Part shown: positions 1-9,009 of the stretch, piece after piece
How positions within the stretch are numbered: the stretch's first letter is position 1
Layout: every line of letters begins with the position of its first letter
Assembly: GCF_002113125.1 (NCBI RefSeq)
Contig: NZ_NEJP01000002.1
Span: forward strand, 372,001 to 436,000
Direction: 5' to 3'
Length of the DNA: 64,000 nucleotides
From: Pseudomonas sp. B20(2017)
Lineage (GTDB): Bacteria; Pseudomonadota; Gammaproteobacteria; Pseudomonadales; Pseudomonadaceae
The notes under the pieces: model-generated
Databases searched by the model: none
Told to the model about the DNA's origin: nothing
The model's input: only the letters and a program-made list of their open reading frames with translations
Position numbers and translations under genes: made by a program

Positions 1-9
1 AGGCCAGCC

Positions 10-477
10 ATGCACGACACTAATTTATTGCAACTGATCACCGACGACTTTGCTCCAGCGCAACAATTGCTGGAGTTACTGCAAACCGAGTCCCTCGCCT
101 TGCACGGTCGCGACATGCCTCTGCTGGAAGAAATTCTGGCGCGCAAGCAGGCATTGATCATTCTGCTCGAACAGCATGGCCGCAAGCGCAGCGAAATCCT
201 CGCCAGTCTCAATCTGTCGCTCGACCGCGCAGGCCTGGAACAACTGGCCAGCCAGTCGAGCATCGGCGACCAGTTGCTGAGCCAGAGCGATGTCCTGACC
301 GACCTGATTGCCCAGTGCCAGGCAGCCAACGCCAAGAACGGCCAGTCGATCATCATGCAGCAGGCCGCCACGGCCAATCAGCTGAAAATCCTCACCGGCG
401 GCGAGCCTCCCGCGCTCTACGATGCCAGTGGCACCTTCTCCAAACTGCAGAAACCACGCGCGCTCAGCCAGGCGTGA
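10..477 (+). CDS. flgN: FlgN family flagellar export chaperone
   Basis: A 155-residue, mostly helical, Leu/Gln-rich protein. FlgN-family proteins are cytoplasmic chaperones that hold the hook-associated proteins FlgK and FlgL before type III flagellar export. Seen here: the usual family length, a long amphipathic helical N-terminal two thirds and a disordered C-terminus. The next gene on the strand is the flagellar brake flgZ, the same order as in other pseudomonads, where flgM precedes flgN; flgM would lie just left of the window. The ATG at 10 is the only start visible because the window begins 9 bases before it. Confidence 0.85.
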   Translation: MHDTNLLQLITDDFAPAQQLLELLQTESLALHGRDMPLLEEILARKQALIILLEQHGRKRSEILASLNLSLDRAGLEQLASQSSIGDQLLSQSDVLTDLIAQCQAANAKNGQSIIMQQAATANQLKILTGGEPPALYDASGTFSKLQKPRALSQA

Positions 478-572
478 TGCTTTCTTCTATGCTTGCGCCC
501 TATCAACGTGCGAAACATGCTGGCAAAATACTGGCCAGCCGTAGTCAAATTTTGTCTGGAGATTGATTTAAC

Positions 573-1319
573 GTGTCCAACGTCCTCAGCGCGGATGATG
601 CTCCGCAGCCCCCAAAGGTGCTCACCACACCTCTGGAAATCTCCAGCAACCTGCGCCAGCTGCAAGAGAGCCACGATCCGCTGATCATCACCTTCCACGA
701 GCGCAGCCAGCGCTTCCAGAGTTACCTGATCAAGGTTGATCGGGAAACCGCCACGATTGCCCTGGACGAAATGATCCCGCGCGATGGCGAACGCTTCCTG
801 CTCGCCGGCGAACCGTTCAAGGTCGAAGGTTTTCATGACGGCGTGCGCATTGCCTGGGAATGCGACGGCAAGCTGAACATCGAAGAATCCAGTGGCGACC
901 GCTTCTACACCGGCGACCTGCCCTCCGAAGTGGTTTATCACCAGCGCCGCAACGCCTTCCGCGCAGCCCTGAAGCTGACCGATCTGGTCAGCGTCGTGCT
1001 CGGTGGCGAAAAGCTCAAGTCACCGATCGACGGCAAGCTGCTGGATATCTCCGCCACTGGCTGCAAACTGCGTTTCGAAGGCGACATCACCGACCGCCTG
1101 CAACTGGGCCAGGTCTACGATCGCCTGATCGCCGCACCGCTGTTCGGCAACCAACCGGCCTCGGTCGAGCTGCGCTACCTGCACTTCGAAGAAAAACTCA
1201 ACATCACCTTCGCCGGCCTGCGCTTTCACAACATCAGCGGCCCGGCGGCCCGCAACGTGGAGCGTTTCGTTTATCAGCTACAACGCGAAGCGCGTCGGTT
1301 TGATAAAGACGACTTCTGA
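573..1319 (+). CDS. flgZ: Flagellar brake protein, YcgR/PilZ (FlgZ)
   Basis: A 248-residue YcgR-type protein. The N-terminal YcgR domain (about residues 15-115) is followed by a PilZ domain (about 120-240). The PilZ c-di-GMP signature is present as an R-R-x3-R-like stretch (QRRNAFR, about 126-132) and a D-x-S-x2-G motif (DISATG, about 157-162). Family knowledge: c-di-GMP-loaded YcgR/FlgZ binds the flagellar stator or rotor and slows swimming. The start is a GTG at 573, with GGAG about ten bases upstream. It lies 95 bp after flgN and probably shares its transcript. It ends just before a strong bidirectional terminator. Confidence 0.9.
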   Translation: MSNVLSADDAPQPPKVLTTPLEISSNLRQLQESHDPLIITFHERSQRFQSYLIKVDRETATIALDEMIPRDGERFLLAGEPFKVEGFHDGVRIAWECDGKLNIEESSGDRFYTGDLPSEVVYHQRRNAFRAALKLTDLVSVVLGGEKLKSPIDGKLLDISATGCKLRFEGDITDRLQLGQVYDRLIAAPLFGNQPASVELRYLHFEEKLNITFAGLRFHNISGPAARNVERFVYQLQREARRFDKDDF

Positions 1320-1332
1320 TCGGAAGGCATGA

Positions 1333-1370
1333 AAAACGGGCAGTCATTGCGGTGACTGCCCGTTTTTTTA
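1333..1370. terminator. Bidirectional intrinsic terminator between flgZ and MFS gene
   Basis: A near-perfect hairpin with stem CGGGCAGTCA/TGACTGCCCG and a short loop. It is flanked by an A-run on the left and a T-run on the right, so it can end both the rightward flgZ transcript and the leftward MFS transcript. Confidence 0.9.
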
Positions 1371-1378
1371 TGCCCGGA

Positions 1379-2761
1379 TCAAGGCCTGGCGGGGCTGATG
1401 TCCGGCCCTTCGCCCTCGACTGTCGAGTCGGTTGGCGTGACAGGTTCTGGCTCGGGCTTAGGCTCCGGTTCAGGTTCAGGTTCAGGTTCTGGAGCGACCG
1501 TATTCTGCATCTGCTCCTGCACCACCTGCTCGTCGACCCGTGGGTCAAGCGCTGCCACCAGCGGCGAACTGGACATGCTGTCCGGCATCGCCACGTGATG
1601 TAGCGGCGCATCGTCGACCTGATGCAGATTGGTCACGGCTTTCGGCCGGATCCGCCACACCAGTACCAGCGCGAAAAAGGTGAAGAACGCATACAGGCTC
1701 TGTGGCCCGAACAGCTTCATCAGCACCCCGGCCGCCAGCGGCCCGACACTGGCACCCACGCCGTAGGTCACCAGCAACATCGCCGTCAGCGACACCCGGC
1801 GCTCGCCTTCGACATGGTCATTGGAGAACGCCACCGCCAACGGGTACAGACAGAACTGCACCAGCGAGCACAGGAAGCCAACGATGAAGAGCACTTCCAG
1901 CGGCACCTGCGGCAGTATCGCCAACGGCAATGCGGCCACCGCCAGCACCAGCGCAAAGCTGCGGATCAACAACGCCCGGTCATAGCGGTCGGACAACCAA
2001 CCCAACGGCCACTGCACCAGCAGTCCTGCAAAAATGCAGCTACCCATGAACAGACCGACCTGCTCGGTGGACAGCCCTTGCTGTGAAGCATACAGCGGCG
2101 CCAGACCGTAGAACGAACCGATGATCAGCCCTGCCCCGAGCACCGTGCTCAACGACTGCGGCACGCGCTTGATAAAGAAGCGCGGCTCCATCGGCGCCGG
2201 ATGCAGCGGCGCCGGGTGAATCCGCCGGGTCAGTGCCACCGGCACCAGACACAGGGCAAAGCACAGCGCGACCAACATCAGCAGTTCCAGGCCCAGGCCC
2301 GGGTGCATGACCAGAATCAGCTGACCGAGCACCAGCCCCAGATACGACGCGATCATGTAGCCGCTGAACACCAGACCGCGCTGCTTGGCGTCGGCCTGCT
2401 CGTTCAGCCAGCTCTCGATGACCATGTACTGGCACATCATGCCGAGGCCGACGATGGTCCGCAGCACCAGCCAGGCCGGCAGCCAGTCCACCAGACCATG
2501 ACCGAGCACCGCCGCGCCGACGATCCCGGCACACGCCGAGTAAGCGCGGATATGCCCGACCCGGGCAATCAGGCGGTGACCGATCTTGCCGCCCAGCACC
2601 AGACCGAAATAGTTGGCTGCCATCAACGCACCGACCCACAACCCGTCGACATGGTCGGCAGCCAGACGCAAAGCCAGATAAGTAGAAAGAAGGCCCGAGC
2701 CGATCAACATCATCAGCGAGGCGAAATACAGCGCTCGAAAGGATTTCCAGATTTGGCGCAT
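1379..2761 (-). CDS. MFS transporter with Pro-Glu repeat tail
   Basis: A 460-residue major facilitator of the YcaD-like type with about twelve hydrophobic segments between residues 10 and 385. The substrate is unknown. The loop motif GWLSDRYDR after the seventh segment and GGKIGHRLIARVG after the second fit the MFS loop signature. The last 70 residues are cytoplasmic and disordered. They include an alternating Pro-Glu run (about residues 425-442) encoded by a tandem hexanucleotide-like GGTTCA array near 1454-1495. It sits alone, convergent with flgZ. Confidence 0.85.
   Translation of the reverse strand: MRQIWKSFRALYFASLMMLIGSGLLSTYLALRLAADHVDGLWVGALMAANYFGLVLGGKIGHRLIARVGHIRAYSACAGIVGAAVLGHGLVDWLPAWLVLRTIVGLGMMCQYMVIESWLNEQADAKQRGLVFSGYMIASYLGLVLGQLILVMHPGLGLELLMLVALCFALCLVPVALTRRIHPAPLHPAPMEPRFFIKRVPQSLSTVLGAGLIIGSFYGLAPLYASQQGLSTEQVGLFMGSCIFAGLLVQWPLGWLSDRYDRALLIRSFALVLAVAALPLAILPQVPLEVLFIVGFLCSLVQFCLYPLAVAFSNDHVEGERRVSLTAMLLVTYGVGASVGPLAAGVLMKLFGPQSLYAFFTFFALVLVWRIRPKAVTNLHQVDDAPLHHVAMPDSMSSSPLVAALDPRVDEQVVQEQMQNTVAPEPEPEPEPEPKPEPEPVTPTDSTVEGEGPDISPARP
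1452..1496 (-). repeat. In-frame GGTTCA-type microsatellite encoding Pro-Glu repeats
   Basis: On the plus strand the units GGTTCA/GGCTCC recur head to tail. On the coding strand they read as alternating Glu and Pro codons in the C-terminal tail of the MFS gene. All units are 6 bp, so slippage would change tail length without breaking the frame. Confidence 0.8.
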
Positions 2762-2829
2762 CGGCGTTCCGAGCGGCTCCTTGCGGTAAGTATCGGGCTA
2801 TCAAACGATAGCCCGACGGCAACATTTCG

Positions 2830-4173
2830 TCAGGCCTGGGCGGCTAGAACACGGCGTTCCCAGGGAGTGATTTCATCAAAGAAACTGGTCAACTCCATGG
2901 TCTTCGAAGCGATGTAGCCTTCGATGAACTCCGTGCCGAACAGTTCCTTTGCAAGCTGGCTGCGCTTCAAACGCTCAATCGCCGCGTGCAACGTGCACGG
3001 CAGCGAAAGATTGTCCGGCACTTCGAACTCGCCCTGAATCGCTTCGCTGGGCTCAAGCTCATGCTCAATGCCATGCAGACCGGCCGCCAGACTCGCGGCA
3101 ATCGCCAGATAAGGGTTTGCATCGGCGCCCGGCAAACGGTTCTCGACCCTACGCGCAACCGGTGAACTGGCCGGAATACGCAGCCCGGCAGCGCGGTTGT
3201 CGTGGGACCAGCAAGCGTTGTTCGGCGAAGCAAACGGATGGCACAGGCGCTGGTACGAATTGACGTTCGGCGCAAACAGCGCAGTGAAGTCAGCCATGCC
3301 CGCCTGCTGCCCGCCGATGAAGTGGCGGAACATCGCGGTCGGCTGGCCGTCCGCGTCGCTGAACACATTCTTGCCGCTGCCGATTTCGACGATGCTCTGG
3401 TGAATGTGCATCGAACTGCCCGGCGTATGCGCCAGCGGTTTGGCCATGCACACCACGGTCAGGCCGTGCTTGAGCGCAACTTCCTTGAGCAGGTGCTTGA
3501 ACAGGAAGGTCTGGTCGGCCAGCAGCAGCGGATCGCCGTGCAGCAGGTTGATCTCGAACTGGCTGACGCCCATTTCATGCATGAAGGTATCGCGCGGCAG
3601 ACCGAGGGCCGCCATGCATTTATAGACTTCACTGAAGAACGGCCGCAGACCGTTGTTGGAGCTGACGCTGAACGCTGAATGACCGTCCTCGCGACGACCG
3701 TCGAGACCGACGGGCGGCTGGAACGGCTGGGTCGGGTCGGTGTTCGGAGCGAACACAAAGAATTCGAGTTCGGTCGCCACCACCGGCGCCAGACCGAGGG
3801 CTGCGTAGCGGGCAATGACTTTCTTGAGCTGACCACGGGTCGACAGGTTGGAGCTTTCGCCGGTCAGCTCGTCGGCATCACAGATTGCAAAGGCCCGTGG
3901 CTCTTCACTCCATGGCAACGGATGGATCTGCGCAGGATCGGCCACCAGCGCCAGATCGCCGTCATCGCTGCCATAGAACTTCGCGGCGGGATAACCGCCC
4001 ATGATGCATTGCAGCAGCACCCCCCGGGCCAACTGCAAACGCCGCCCTTCGAGGAAACCCTCGGCGGTCATTACCTTGCCACGTGGCACGCCGTTCAAAT
4101 CCGGCGTGACACATTCAATCTCATCAATGCCCGTCAATCGCTGCGCGAGTGAACGCTGGCCATCGGTTGTCAT
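2830..4173 (-). CDS. Glutamine synthetase family protein (gamma-glutamylpolyamine synthetase-like)
   Basis: A 447-residue protein with the glutamine synthetase fold: a beta-Grasp N-domain (about 10-100) followed by the catalytic domain. Metal and ATP motifs are visible (ELEFF near 135, HEMGVSQFE near 200, a His in MHIHQS near 255, NRLPGADANPYL near 360). It resembles PuuA/SpuI-type enzymes that ligate glutamate to polyamines or other amines rather than GlnA, because the GlnA adenylylation region is not apparent. The ATG at 4173 is preceded by AAGGA eight bases upstream. Longer in-frame extensions lack a ribosome site. The amine substrate cannot be told from the sequence. Confidence 0.85.
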   Translation of the reverse strand: MTTDGQRSLAQRLTGIDEIECVTPDLNGVPRGKVMTAEGFLEGRRLQLARGVLLQCIMGGYPAAKFYGSDDGDLALVADPAQIHPLPWSEEPRAFAICDADELTGESSNLSTRGQLKKVIARYAALGLAPVVATELEFFVFAPNTDPTQPFQPPVGLDGRREDGHSAFSVSSNNGLRPFFSEVYKCMAALGLPRDTFMHEMGVSQFEINLLHGDPLLLADQTFLFKHLLKEVALKHGLTVVCMAKPLAHTPGSSMHIHQSIVEIGSGKNVFSDADGQPTAMFRHFIGGQQAGMADFTALFAPNVNSYQRLCHPFASPNNACWSHDNRAAGLRIPASSPVARRVENRLPGADANPYLAIAASLAAGLHGIEHELEPSEAIQGEFEVPDNLSLPCTLHAAIERLKRSQLAKELFGTEFIEGYIASKTMELTSFFDEITPWERRVLAAQA

Positions 4174-4290
4174 GACGCAATCCTTGTTATTGTGCGAGCC
4201 GCGAACGGCGACCCGGACAAAATAGGCTTCGGCTGTTCGGAATATCAAGCAGCAGCCAACAAAAAGAATTCCGGTCGATGAATCCGTGAT

Positions 4291-4983
4291 TCAGGGCAGG
4301 TAAATACTGAACACACCGCCGCCCAACGGGCCGCCATTACGGATCTCGGTCCGGCCGCCAACACCGTTGCGCTGATGCAGTGCCGCAATGCGTCCGGCGA
4401 AGTACAGACCGAGGCCGGTGCTGCCACTGCTGTGGTTGATGCCCTGCACATAATCGGACTGGCGCTCGAGCATTTCGGCCGGGTAACCGTCGCCGTCGTC
4501 ATTGATGCTCAGCACCAATTGCCCGGCTTCGTCGCTGACGGTGATCAGCAGCGATTCACGGGCGTAGCGGATCGCATTGTTGATGCAGTTGCCCAGCACC
4601 GAGGCTATCAGTTCGCGATCAAAGAAACCCAGCGGGCTCAGCGGGTCGACTTCGTAAGTGGCGATGATTCCACGACTGGCGAACACTTCCTGATGTGCCG
4701 CCAGTTGCGCCTCGATGAAATCGTCCAGCTCATGATAGGCCGGCTGCAACGGCATCTGATTCACCCCAAGCTTGTACAGCCCGAGCAGCTGCACCAGCAT
4801 GCCGTTGAGATGGGCGAACTCGAAGTCGATCACGCCCTGCTCCGCCCCTTGACGCTGTGCGTCGGGCAGACGCGCCAGCCATTGGCTGTGGGCCTGCATC
4901 AGCATCGCCAGAGAGTTCTTCATGTCGTGCACGGTGGAGGCGATCACCGTGGAAAAATCCAGTGCCTGCTCGTCTTGGTTCAT
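4291..4983 (-). CDS. Cytoplasmic sensor histidine kinase
   Basis: A 230-residue kinase without membrane segments or an obvious sensor domain. The phospho-acceptor region has an HDMKNSL motif (H19). The HATPase domain follows with an N-box (NCINNAIRYA), a G1-like DDGDGYP and a G2-like GSTGLGLYF. The ATG at 4983 overlaps the stop of the upstream response regulator (ATGA), so the two are translationally coupled and almost surely partners. It most likely receives or supplies phosphate for the adjacent REC-TPR protein. The signal is unknown. Confidence 0.85.
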   Translation of the reverse strand: MNQDEQALDFSTVIASTVHDMKNSLAMLMQAHSQWLARLPDAQRQGAEQGVIDFEFAHLNGMLVQLLGLYKLGVNQMPLQPAYHELDDFIEAQLAAHQEVFASRGIIATYEVDPLSPLGFFDRELIASVLGNCINNAIRYARESLLITVSDEAGQLVLSINDDGDGYPAEMLERQSDYVQGINHSSGSTGLGLYFAGRIAALHQRNGVGGRTEIRNGGPLGGGVFSIYLP

Positions 4984-6584
4984 TCGCCAAACGCCTTGCT
5001 TTTCAGCTTCTGATAACGCGGATAACGCGCGTCGGTATCGGGCATCATGCCCACCAGTTTCAGGCAGGCCCGACATTCTTCCAGCTCCGCCGACGGCACA
5101 TTGGTGTCAGTGCCGTGCAGCAACGACTGGGCCATGTTCAGCGCGATACTGATGTTCTTCGGTTGCATCTTCAGCGCCTTGCGGAACACCTCGCGGGCCT
5201 CCACCAGGTTGCCGGTCTTGTACACGCGCACGCCCTGACGGTTGAGGTCGGCGGCAGCGTTGCTGGAGCTGAGAATAGTCGGGTCGTCGGTGAGCTTGGC
5301 GATGTCTTTCATCACCGTCGGGTCATCGCCGTAGATTTCCGCACAGCTCTTGAGCATCGAGGTGCCCGCCTCGGCCTGACCGAGCATCTGCAATTGCTTG
5401 GCGACCAGCAACGCCGCCTCGGGGCTCATGAACTGCTCCATGCCGTCGAGGCGCATCAGTGCTTGTTCGGTGAGTTTTTCGGCGGTCTCGGCATCGTTGA
5501 GCAACAGGCTCGTGGCCTTCATCAGGCGCGCCCGAATCTGCAGGCCCGGATCGGTCGGATTTTCTTTCGCCACCGCACTCAGTGTGGTGTTGATCTCCAG
5601 ACGCGTACGGGTATCGAGCCCGCGCTCGCTGCCCTTGCTGATCAGCGCGTGCGCCAGGCCCAGATTGCTTTCCGGATCCTTGAACCGCGATTGCGCGCCC
5701 TGATTCACCGCCTGGCGATAAGCCCGGGAGGCGGTGTCGAAATCTTCGTTGGCCATCGCCAGTTTGCCCAGCAGCGCCTGTCTACGCACGGCCAGCGGCG
5801 ACAGGCGAATCGCCTCCTCCAGCACCTGTTGCGCGCCTTTGGTATCGCCTTCGGCGACCAGCACGTCAGCCATGCCGTCATACAGCGCCGGCATCATCGG
5901 GAAGGTTTTCAGGGCTTTCTCGTAAACGCCCTTGGCCTGACTGACCTGACCACGCTTGAACAGCAACTTGCCCAAACCGGCAAACGCCCACGGCAACGGC
6001 CGGTCGGCGATGATGCTGTCGTAGAGGCGCTCGAGCGCTTCGTTCTGATTCATGTCGCGCAATGCATCGGCGCGATAACGCAGGCACAGCGGCGAATAAC
6101 GGATGTCCTGCTTGCACAGAGCAATGCAGGCGTTGAGCACTTCGACCGGTTTGCCACGGTCGAGAGCCTGCAAGATCGGCTTGAGCAGGGTCTTGCGCTG
6201 CTCCAGACGCTCCAGGCGCTGAGCCAGGCCGATACGGTTGAACGGCTTGGTCAGGTACGCGTCCGGCTCGTGTTCCAGGGCACTGAGCACCATCGCCTGA
6301 CTGGTCTCGGCGGTGACCATCACGAACACCGCTTCGTGACTGATCAGCTTCTCCATCATCAGGTCTTCCAGCACCTGCTGACCGTTCTTCTTGCCGTCAC
6401 CGAGGTGGAAGTCCTGGAGGATGAAATCGTAGGACTTCTGCGCACACATTTTCAGCGCCTGCTCACCGGTGTCGGCGGTGTCCACATCCTTGACGCCCAG
6501 CTCGCGCAACATCGAACGCACGGAACTGCGGAAATCCGAGAAATCATCGACGATCAGAAAACTCTTTTGGTGATACGACAGCAT
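4980..6584 (-). CDS. Response regulator with TPR output region
   Basis: A 534-residue protein. The REC domain covers residues 8-125, with the acidic pair D13/D14, acceptor D58 in LQDFHL and the conserved Lys in YLTKPF. There is no DNA-binding domain. Residues from about 200 onward form repeated helical pairs with TPR-like spacing (for example GLGKLLFKRGQVSQAKGVYEKAL). The output is therefore probably protein-protein interaction. The chosen ATG at 6584 gives a REC domain of normal length; the open frame extends further upstream without a credible start. It is coupled by a 4-base overlap to the histidine kinase and lies among flagellar and motility genes, so a motility or biofilm role is an inference. 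Confidence 0.85.
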   Translation of the reverse strand: MLSYHQKSFLIVDDFSDFRSSVRSMLRELGVKDVDTADTGEQALKMCAQKSYDFILQDFHLGDGKKNGQQVLEDLMMEKLISHEAVFVMVTAETSQAMVLSALEHEPDAYLTKPFNRIGLAQRLERLEQRKTLLKPILQALDRGKPVEVLNACIALCKQDIRYSPLCLRYRADALRDMNQNEALERLYDSIIADRPLPWAFAGLGKLLFKRGQVSQAKGVYEKALKTFPMMPALYDGMADVLVAEGDTKGAQQVLEEAIRLSPLAVRRQALLGKLAMANEDFDTASRAYRQAVNQGAQSRFKDPESNLGLAHALISKGSERGLDTRTRLEINTTLSAVAKENPTDPGLQIRARLMKATSLLLNDAETAEKLTEQALMRLDGMEQFMSPEAALLVAKQLQMLGQAEAGTSMLKSCAEIYGDDPTVMKDIAKLTDDPTILSSSNAAADLNRQGVRVYKTGNLVEAREVFRKALKMQPKNISIALNMAQSLLHGTDTNVPSAELEECRACLKLVGMMPDTDARYPRYQKLKSKAFGE

Positions 6585-6806
6585 CGAGGATTTCCAGGCA
6601 ATTGAAGTAGATGGGCCGAGGGCAAAATTCAGGCGCGCAGATGATAGCTGCCGGCCAAATGCTATCAAGCGATTTCGCGCGACTCTGAAGTCACCGAACG
6701 GGTTATCGGCCGGATCAGCGGTTCTCTTGAAGCGGGGGTTCAAGATTCGTTGCGTTGCTATTACCCTGCGCGCCTGCTCTAACCTTCCAAATACAAAGGA
6801 TTCATC

Positions 6807-8177
6807 GTGTACATCAAGGGACGCTACATCGTGTCGGCCTGTGCGCTGCTGTTTTTTCAGCAGGCACTGGCGAGCGGAATGGACTGCACAAAGGCTGCGA
6901 GCGTTGTGGAGAACGCGATTTGCGCGGACAAACCGTTGTATGAGCTGGATGCGCAGATGGGGGCGGCTTACCGGAAATTGATGAAGGCTGCACCGGCGCA
7001 GGCCGAAGTGAAAAAGGCTCAGCGTCAGTGGCTGAAGGAGCGTGATCGGTGTGGCGAGGAGGTCAGTTGCCTGAGTCAGCGTTATCAGGAGCGTTTGAAG
7101 ATTCTGAACGCGCAGTGGATTGCTGTACTGGCTTACCAGCCAGACGAGACTGATAGACAGGCAATGGCCGATCTGCAGCAACAAATTCAGGAGATGAGCA
7201 AGAACCATCCCGAGTTTGCACTGGAACGAACTCTTGAATCTCTGCGGACCAAAACCACTGAGACCTCATTCTCTGGCGAGACCGGTGAAGATGACCAAAC
7301 CCTCTTTCCGAAGACGCGGCCCAAAAATGTCACGAAGGACGAGTGGAAAGCGCTAACCGCATCGGATATCACCGGAGCGGTTGATTTCGGGCAGACCTCA
7401 TACACCCTGATTGAACTGGATGGCGATGAGCAGCGCGATCTGATTGTGTCGACTTATGCCGGCGGCACGGGGTTGTTCACCTACACGGAAACTTACCGCC
7501 GCGCTCAAGACCGGTTCATTCGAAGAGCCGTTGCGCTCGGCCCCGAAAAGAGCGCCGAGAGCTATCTTTTTTACACCAACGATCGAGGTGCAAACCAATC
7601 CAACGAATGGATCAAGGTCAACGGCAAAGTGTATTCGGCCTATCGCAACGGATCCTACGGTATTGATCAGGTCTACTTGCTCAACCCCCTGAAAATCAAC
7701 AGCGACGTTCCCACCCTAACGGTGAGTTACCGGTATGACCTTGATGTGCCCCTCACCCAGCACAAAGAGGATGGTGCAACTACCTACGAGCTCGAACCGA
7801 CTCTGCGCCAGACGCTCAACCAGGCATTGGCAAAATTGAACGAAGACGATTCCGCGAACGCCACCGCTCAGAAGAGTCCGCTCTGCCCCATTCCTCCAGA
7901 AGGAGCCGGGGAAAACGATTACTACAGTTATGGTCCGACGCATTACACCATCGAAATGGTGGCCGATTTACCCGTGTTCATCGGAAGCAATTGCTACATC
8001 GGGGCGCTGGTTGACTGGTTTGGCAATTACAGCGAAAACGGAGGGCTTTCAGCACAGCTGGCACTGCGTAAACCGGATTCAGACGAAGATGGGCGCACTT
8101 ACGAAGTTAATGGGCGTCGACATCTGACCGGAGTAAGCACTTCAATTGGAAAAGTCGAGCCGGATGACGGGATCTAG
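6807..8177 (+). CDS. Secreted protein with LprI-like (DUF1311) N-terminal domain
   Basis: A 456-residue protein beginning with a signal peptide (about 1-23, ending ALASG). An LprI/DUF1311-type module follows (about 25-105), with the four-Cys pattern around DCTKAAS, NAICADK, DRCGEEVSC and the LKERDRC helix typical of lysozyme-inhibitor-like proteins. The rest (about 150-456) is a larger beta-rich region that I do not recognise. The GTG at 6807 is preceded by AAAGGA at 6795-6800. It is probably periplasmic. Inhibition of host or competitor lysozyme is possible from the N-domain but not shown for the long C-terminal part. Confidence 0.75.
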   Translation: MYIKGRYIVSACALLFFQQALASGMDCTKAASVVENAICADKPLYELDAQMGAAYRKLMKAAPAQAEVKKAQRQWLKERDRCGEEVSCLSQRYQERLKILNAQWIAVLAYQPDETDRQAMADLQQQIQEMSKNHPEFALERTLESLRTKTTETSFSGETGEDDQTLFPKTRPKNVTKDEWKALTASDITGAVDFGQTSYTLIELDGDEQRDLIVSTYAGGTGLFTYTETYRRAQDRFIRRAVALGPEKSAESYLFYTNDRGANQSNEWIKVNGKVYSAYRNGSYGIDQVYLLNPLKINSDVPTLTVSYRYDLDVPLTQHKEDGATTYELEPTLRQTLNQALAKLNEDDSANATAQKSPLCPIPPEGAGENDYYSYGPTHYTIEMVADLPVFIGSNCYIGALVDWFGNYSENGGLSAQLALRKPDSDEDGRTYEVNGRRHLTGVSTSIGKVEPDDGI

Positions 8178-8220
8178 CCTTTAGCGTCCTGGATCGCTCT
8201 GCGCGGGGCTTTTCAATAGA

Positions 8221-8297
8221 TGGTGTCCCAGGGCAGGTTCGAACTGCCAACCTTCCCCTTAGGAGGGGGATGCTCTATCCAATTGAGCTACTGAGAC
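8221..8297 (-). tRNA. tRNA-Arg (anticodon CCT)
   Basis: A complete 77-nt cloverleaf on the minus strand. The acceptor arms are GTCTCAG and CTGGGAC, with encoded CCA. The anticodon loop CTCCTAA is closed by a CCCC/GGGG stem, and the T-loop is GTTCGAA. It reads AGG arginine codons, which are rare in this genome but more frequent in AT-rich acquired DNA. No integrase or duplicated tRNA end is seen next to it. Confidence 0.95.
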
Positions 8298-8525
8298 ACA
8301 GAACTGTCGGTGCGACAGACGGCGTGCATGTTAACGGCCGGGCCCTGATTTGTCATGTCGTCCGCAGGGCTTTTTAAGTGTAGGCAGGCGCCTCGCAAGG
8401 GTGCCGGACGTTTTACCGTGCAATTTGCATCCTCGCAAAAAGCCATCATTGCAGAATGCAATGCGACCCTTCCGAAAAACCCTGTTAAATGCTTGTTTTT
8501 AAAGGACTTAACAGCGGTTAGACTA

Positions 8526-8542
8526 TTGGCACGACGGCTGCT
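8526..8542 (+). promoter_or_regulatory. Sigma-54 (RpoN) promoter
   Basis: TTGGCACGACGGCTGCT matches the -24/-12 consensus YTGGCACG-N4-TTGCW with a single mismatch. The GG and GC doublets are separated by exactly ten bases. It lies 40 bp before the ATG of the next gene. No enhancer-binding site was identified. Confidence 0.8.
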
Positions 8543-8581
8543 TTACCGGTTCTTATACAAGAACAATCGGAGACTCGTCTG

Positions 8582-8809
8582 ATGAACAGCGCCCTCGTGT
8601 TCGCAAACGCAATCGCACTGGCTGTCCTGGTGGGCTTTCACTTTGTCCCCGAGGACAACGAGAAAGTGGCCGCGCGCATGCCGCATTACCTGCAAGTGCA
8701 GAAGGCGCCGCAATGGGCGGTGTTGAGCGATCAGAGCTTCGCACCACAAGCCGTCAGCGAGTCTGAACAGGCGTTGCCGGCGCGTTCGACTGAACGTCTG
8801 GTGTTTTGA
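8582..8809 (+). CDS. Small conserved-type protein of unknown function
   Basis: A 75-residue protein with one N-terminal hydrophobic helix (about residues 5-20, LVFANAIALAVLVGFHF) and a polar C-terminal tail. It could be an uncleaved membrane anchor or a signal peptide. It starts 40 bp downstream of the RpoN promoter and is followed 20 bp later by another small membrane protein, so the two form a likely sigma-54-dependent operon. Function is not recognised. Confidence 0.65.
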   Translation: MNSALVFANAIALAVLVGFHFVPEDNEKVAARMPHYLQVQKAPQWAVLSDQSFAPQAVSESEQALPARSTERLVF

Positions 8810-8829
8810 AATATCTTCAGGAGTACAGC

Positions 8830-9009
8830 ATGTCCAAGTCAGCTGCAGGATTTCTGATCCTCGCCTTATTGAGTGGCCTCAGTCATTTTTCGCTATTCGA
8901 GGAAACCGAAATATCCCTGCCCCTGATCGGATGCGGCGTCTTTTCGGCACTGTTCGTATTGGCGCTGGTGGCCGGGCGCAAGATCAAGTTTGATCCGGTA
9001 TTGCGCTGA
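8830..9009 (+). CDS. Small two-helix membrane protein
   Basis: A 59-residue protein made almost entirely of two hydrophobic segments (about residues 5-22 and 32-50) with a short basic end (GRKIKFD). The ATG at 8830 follows a CAGGAG ribosome site. A longer frame from 8806 overlaps the preceding gene and is less likely. Its last 26 bases overlap the convergent phnN stop. No family recognised. Confidence 0.65.
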   Translation: MSKSAAGFLILALLSGLSHFSLFEETEISLPLIGCGVFSALFVLALVAGRKIKFDPVLR

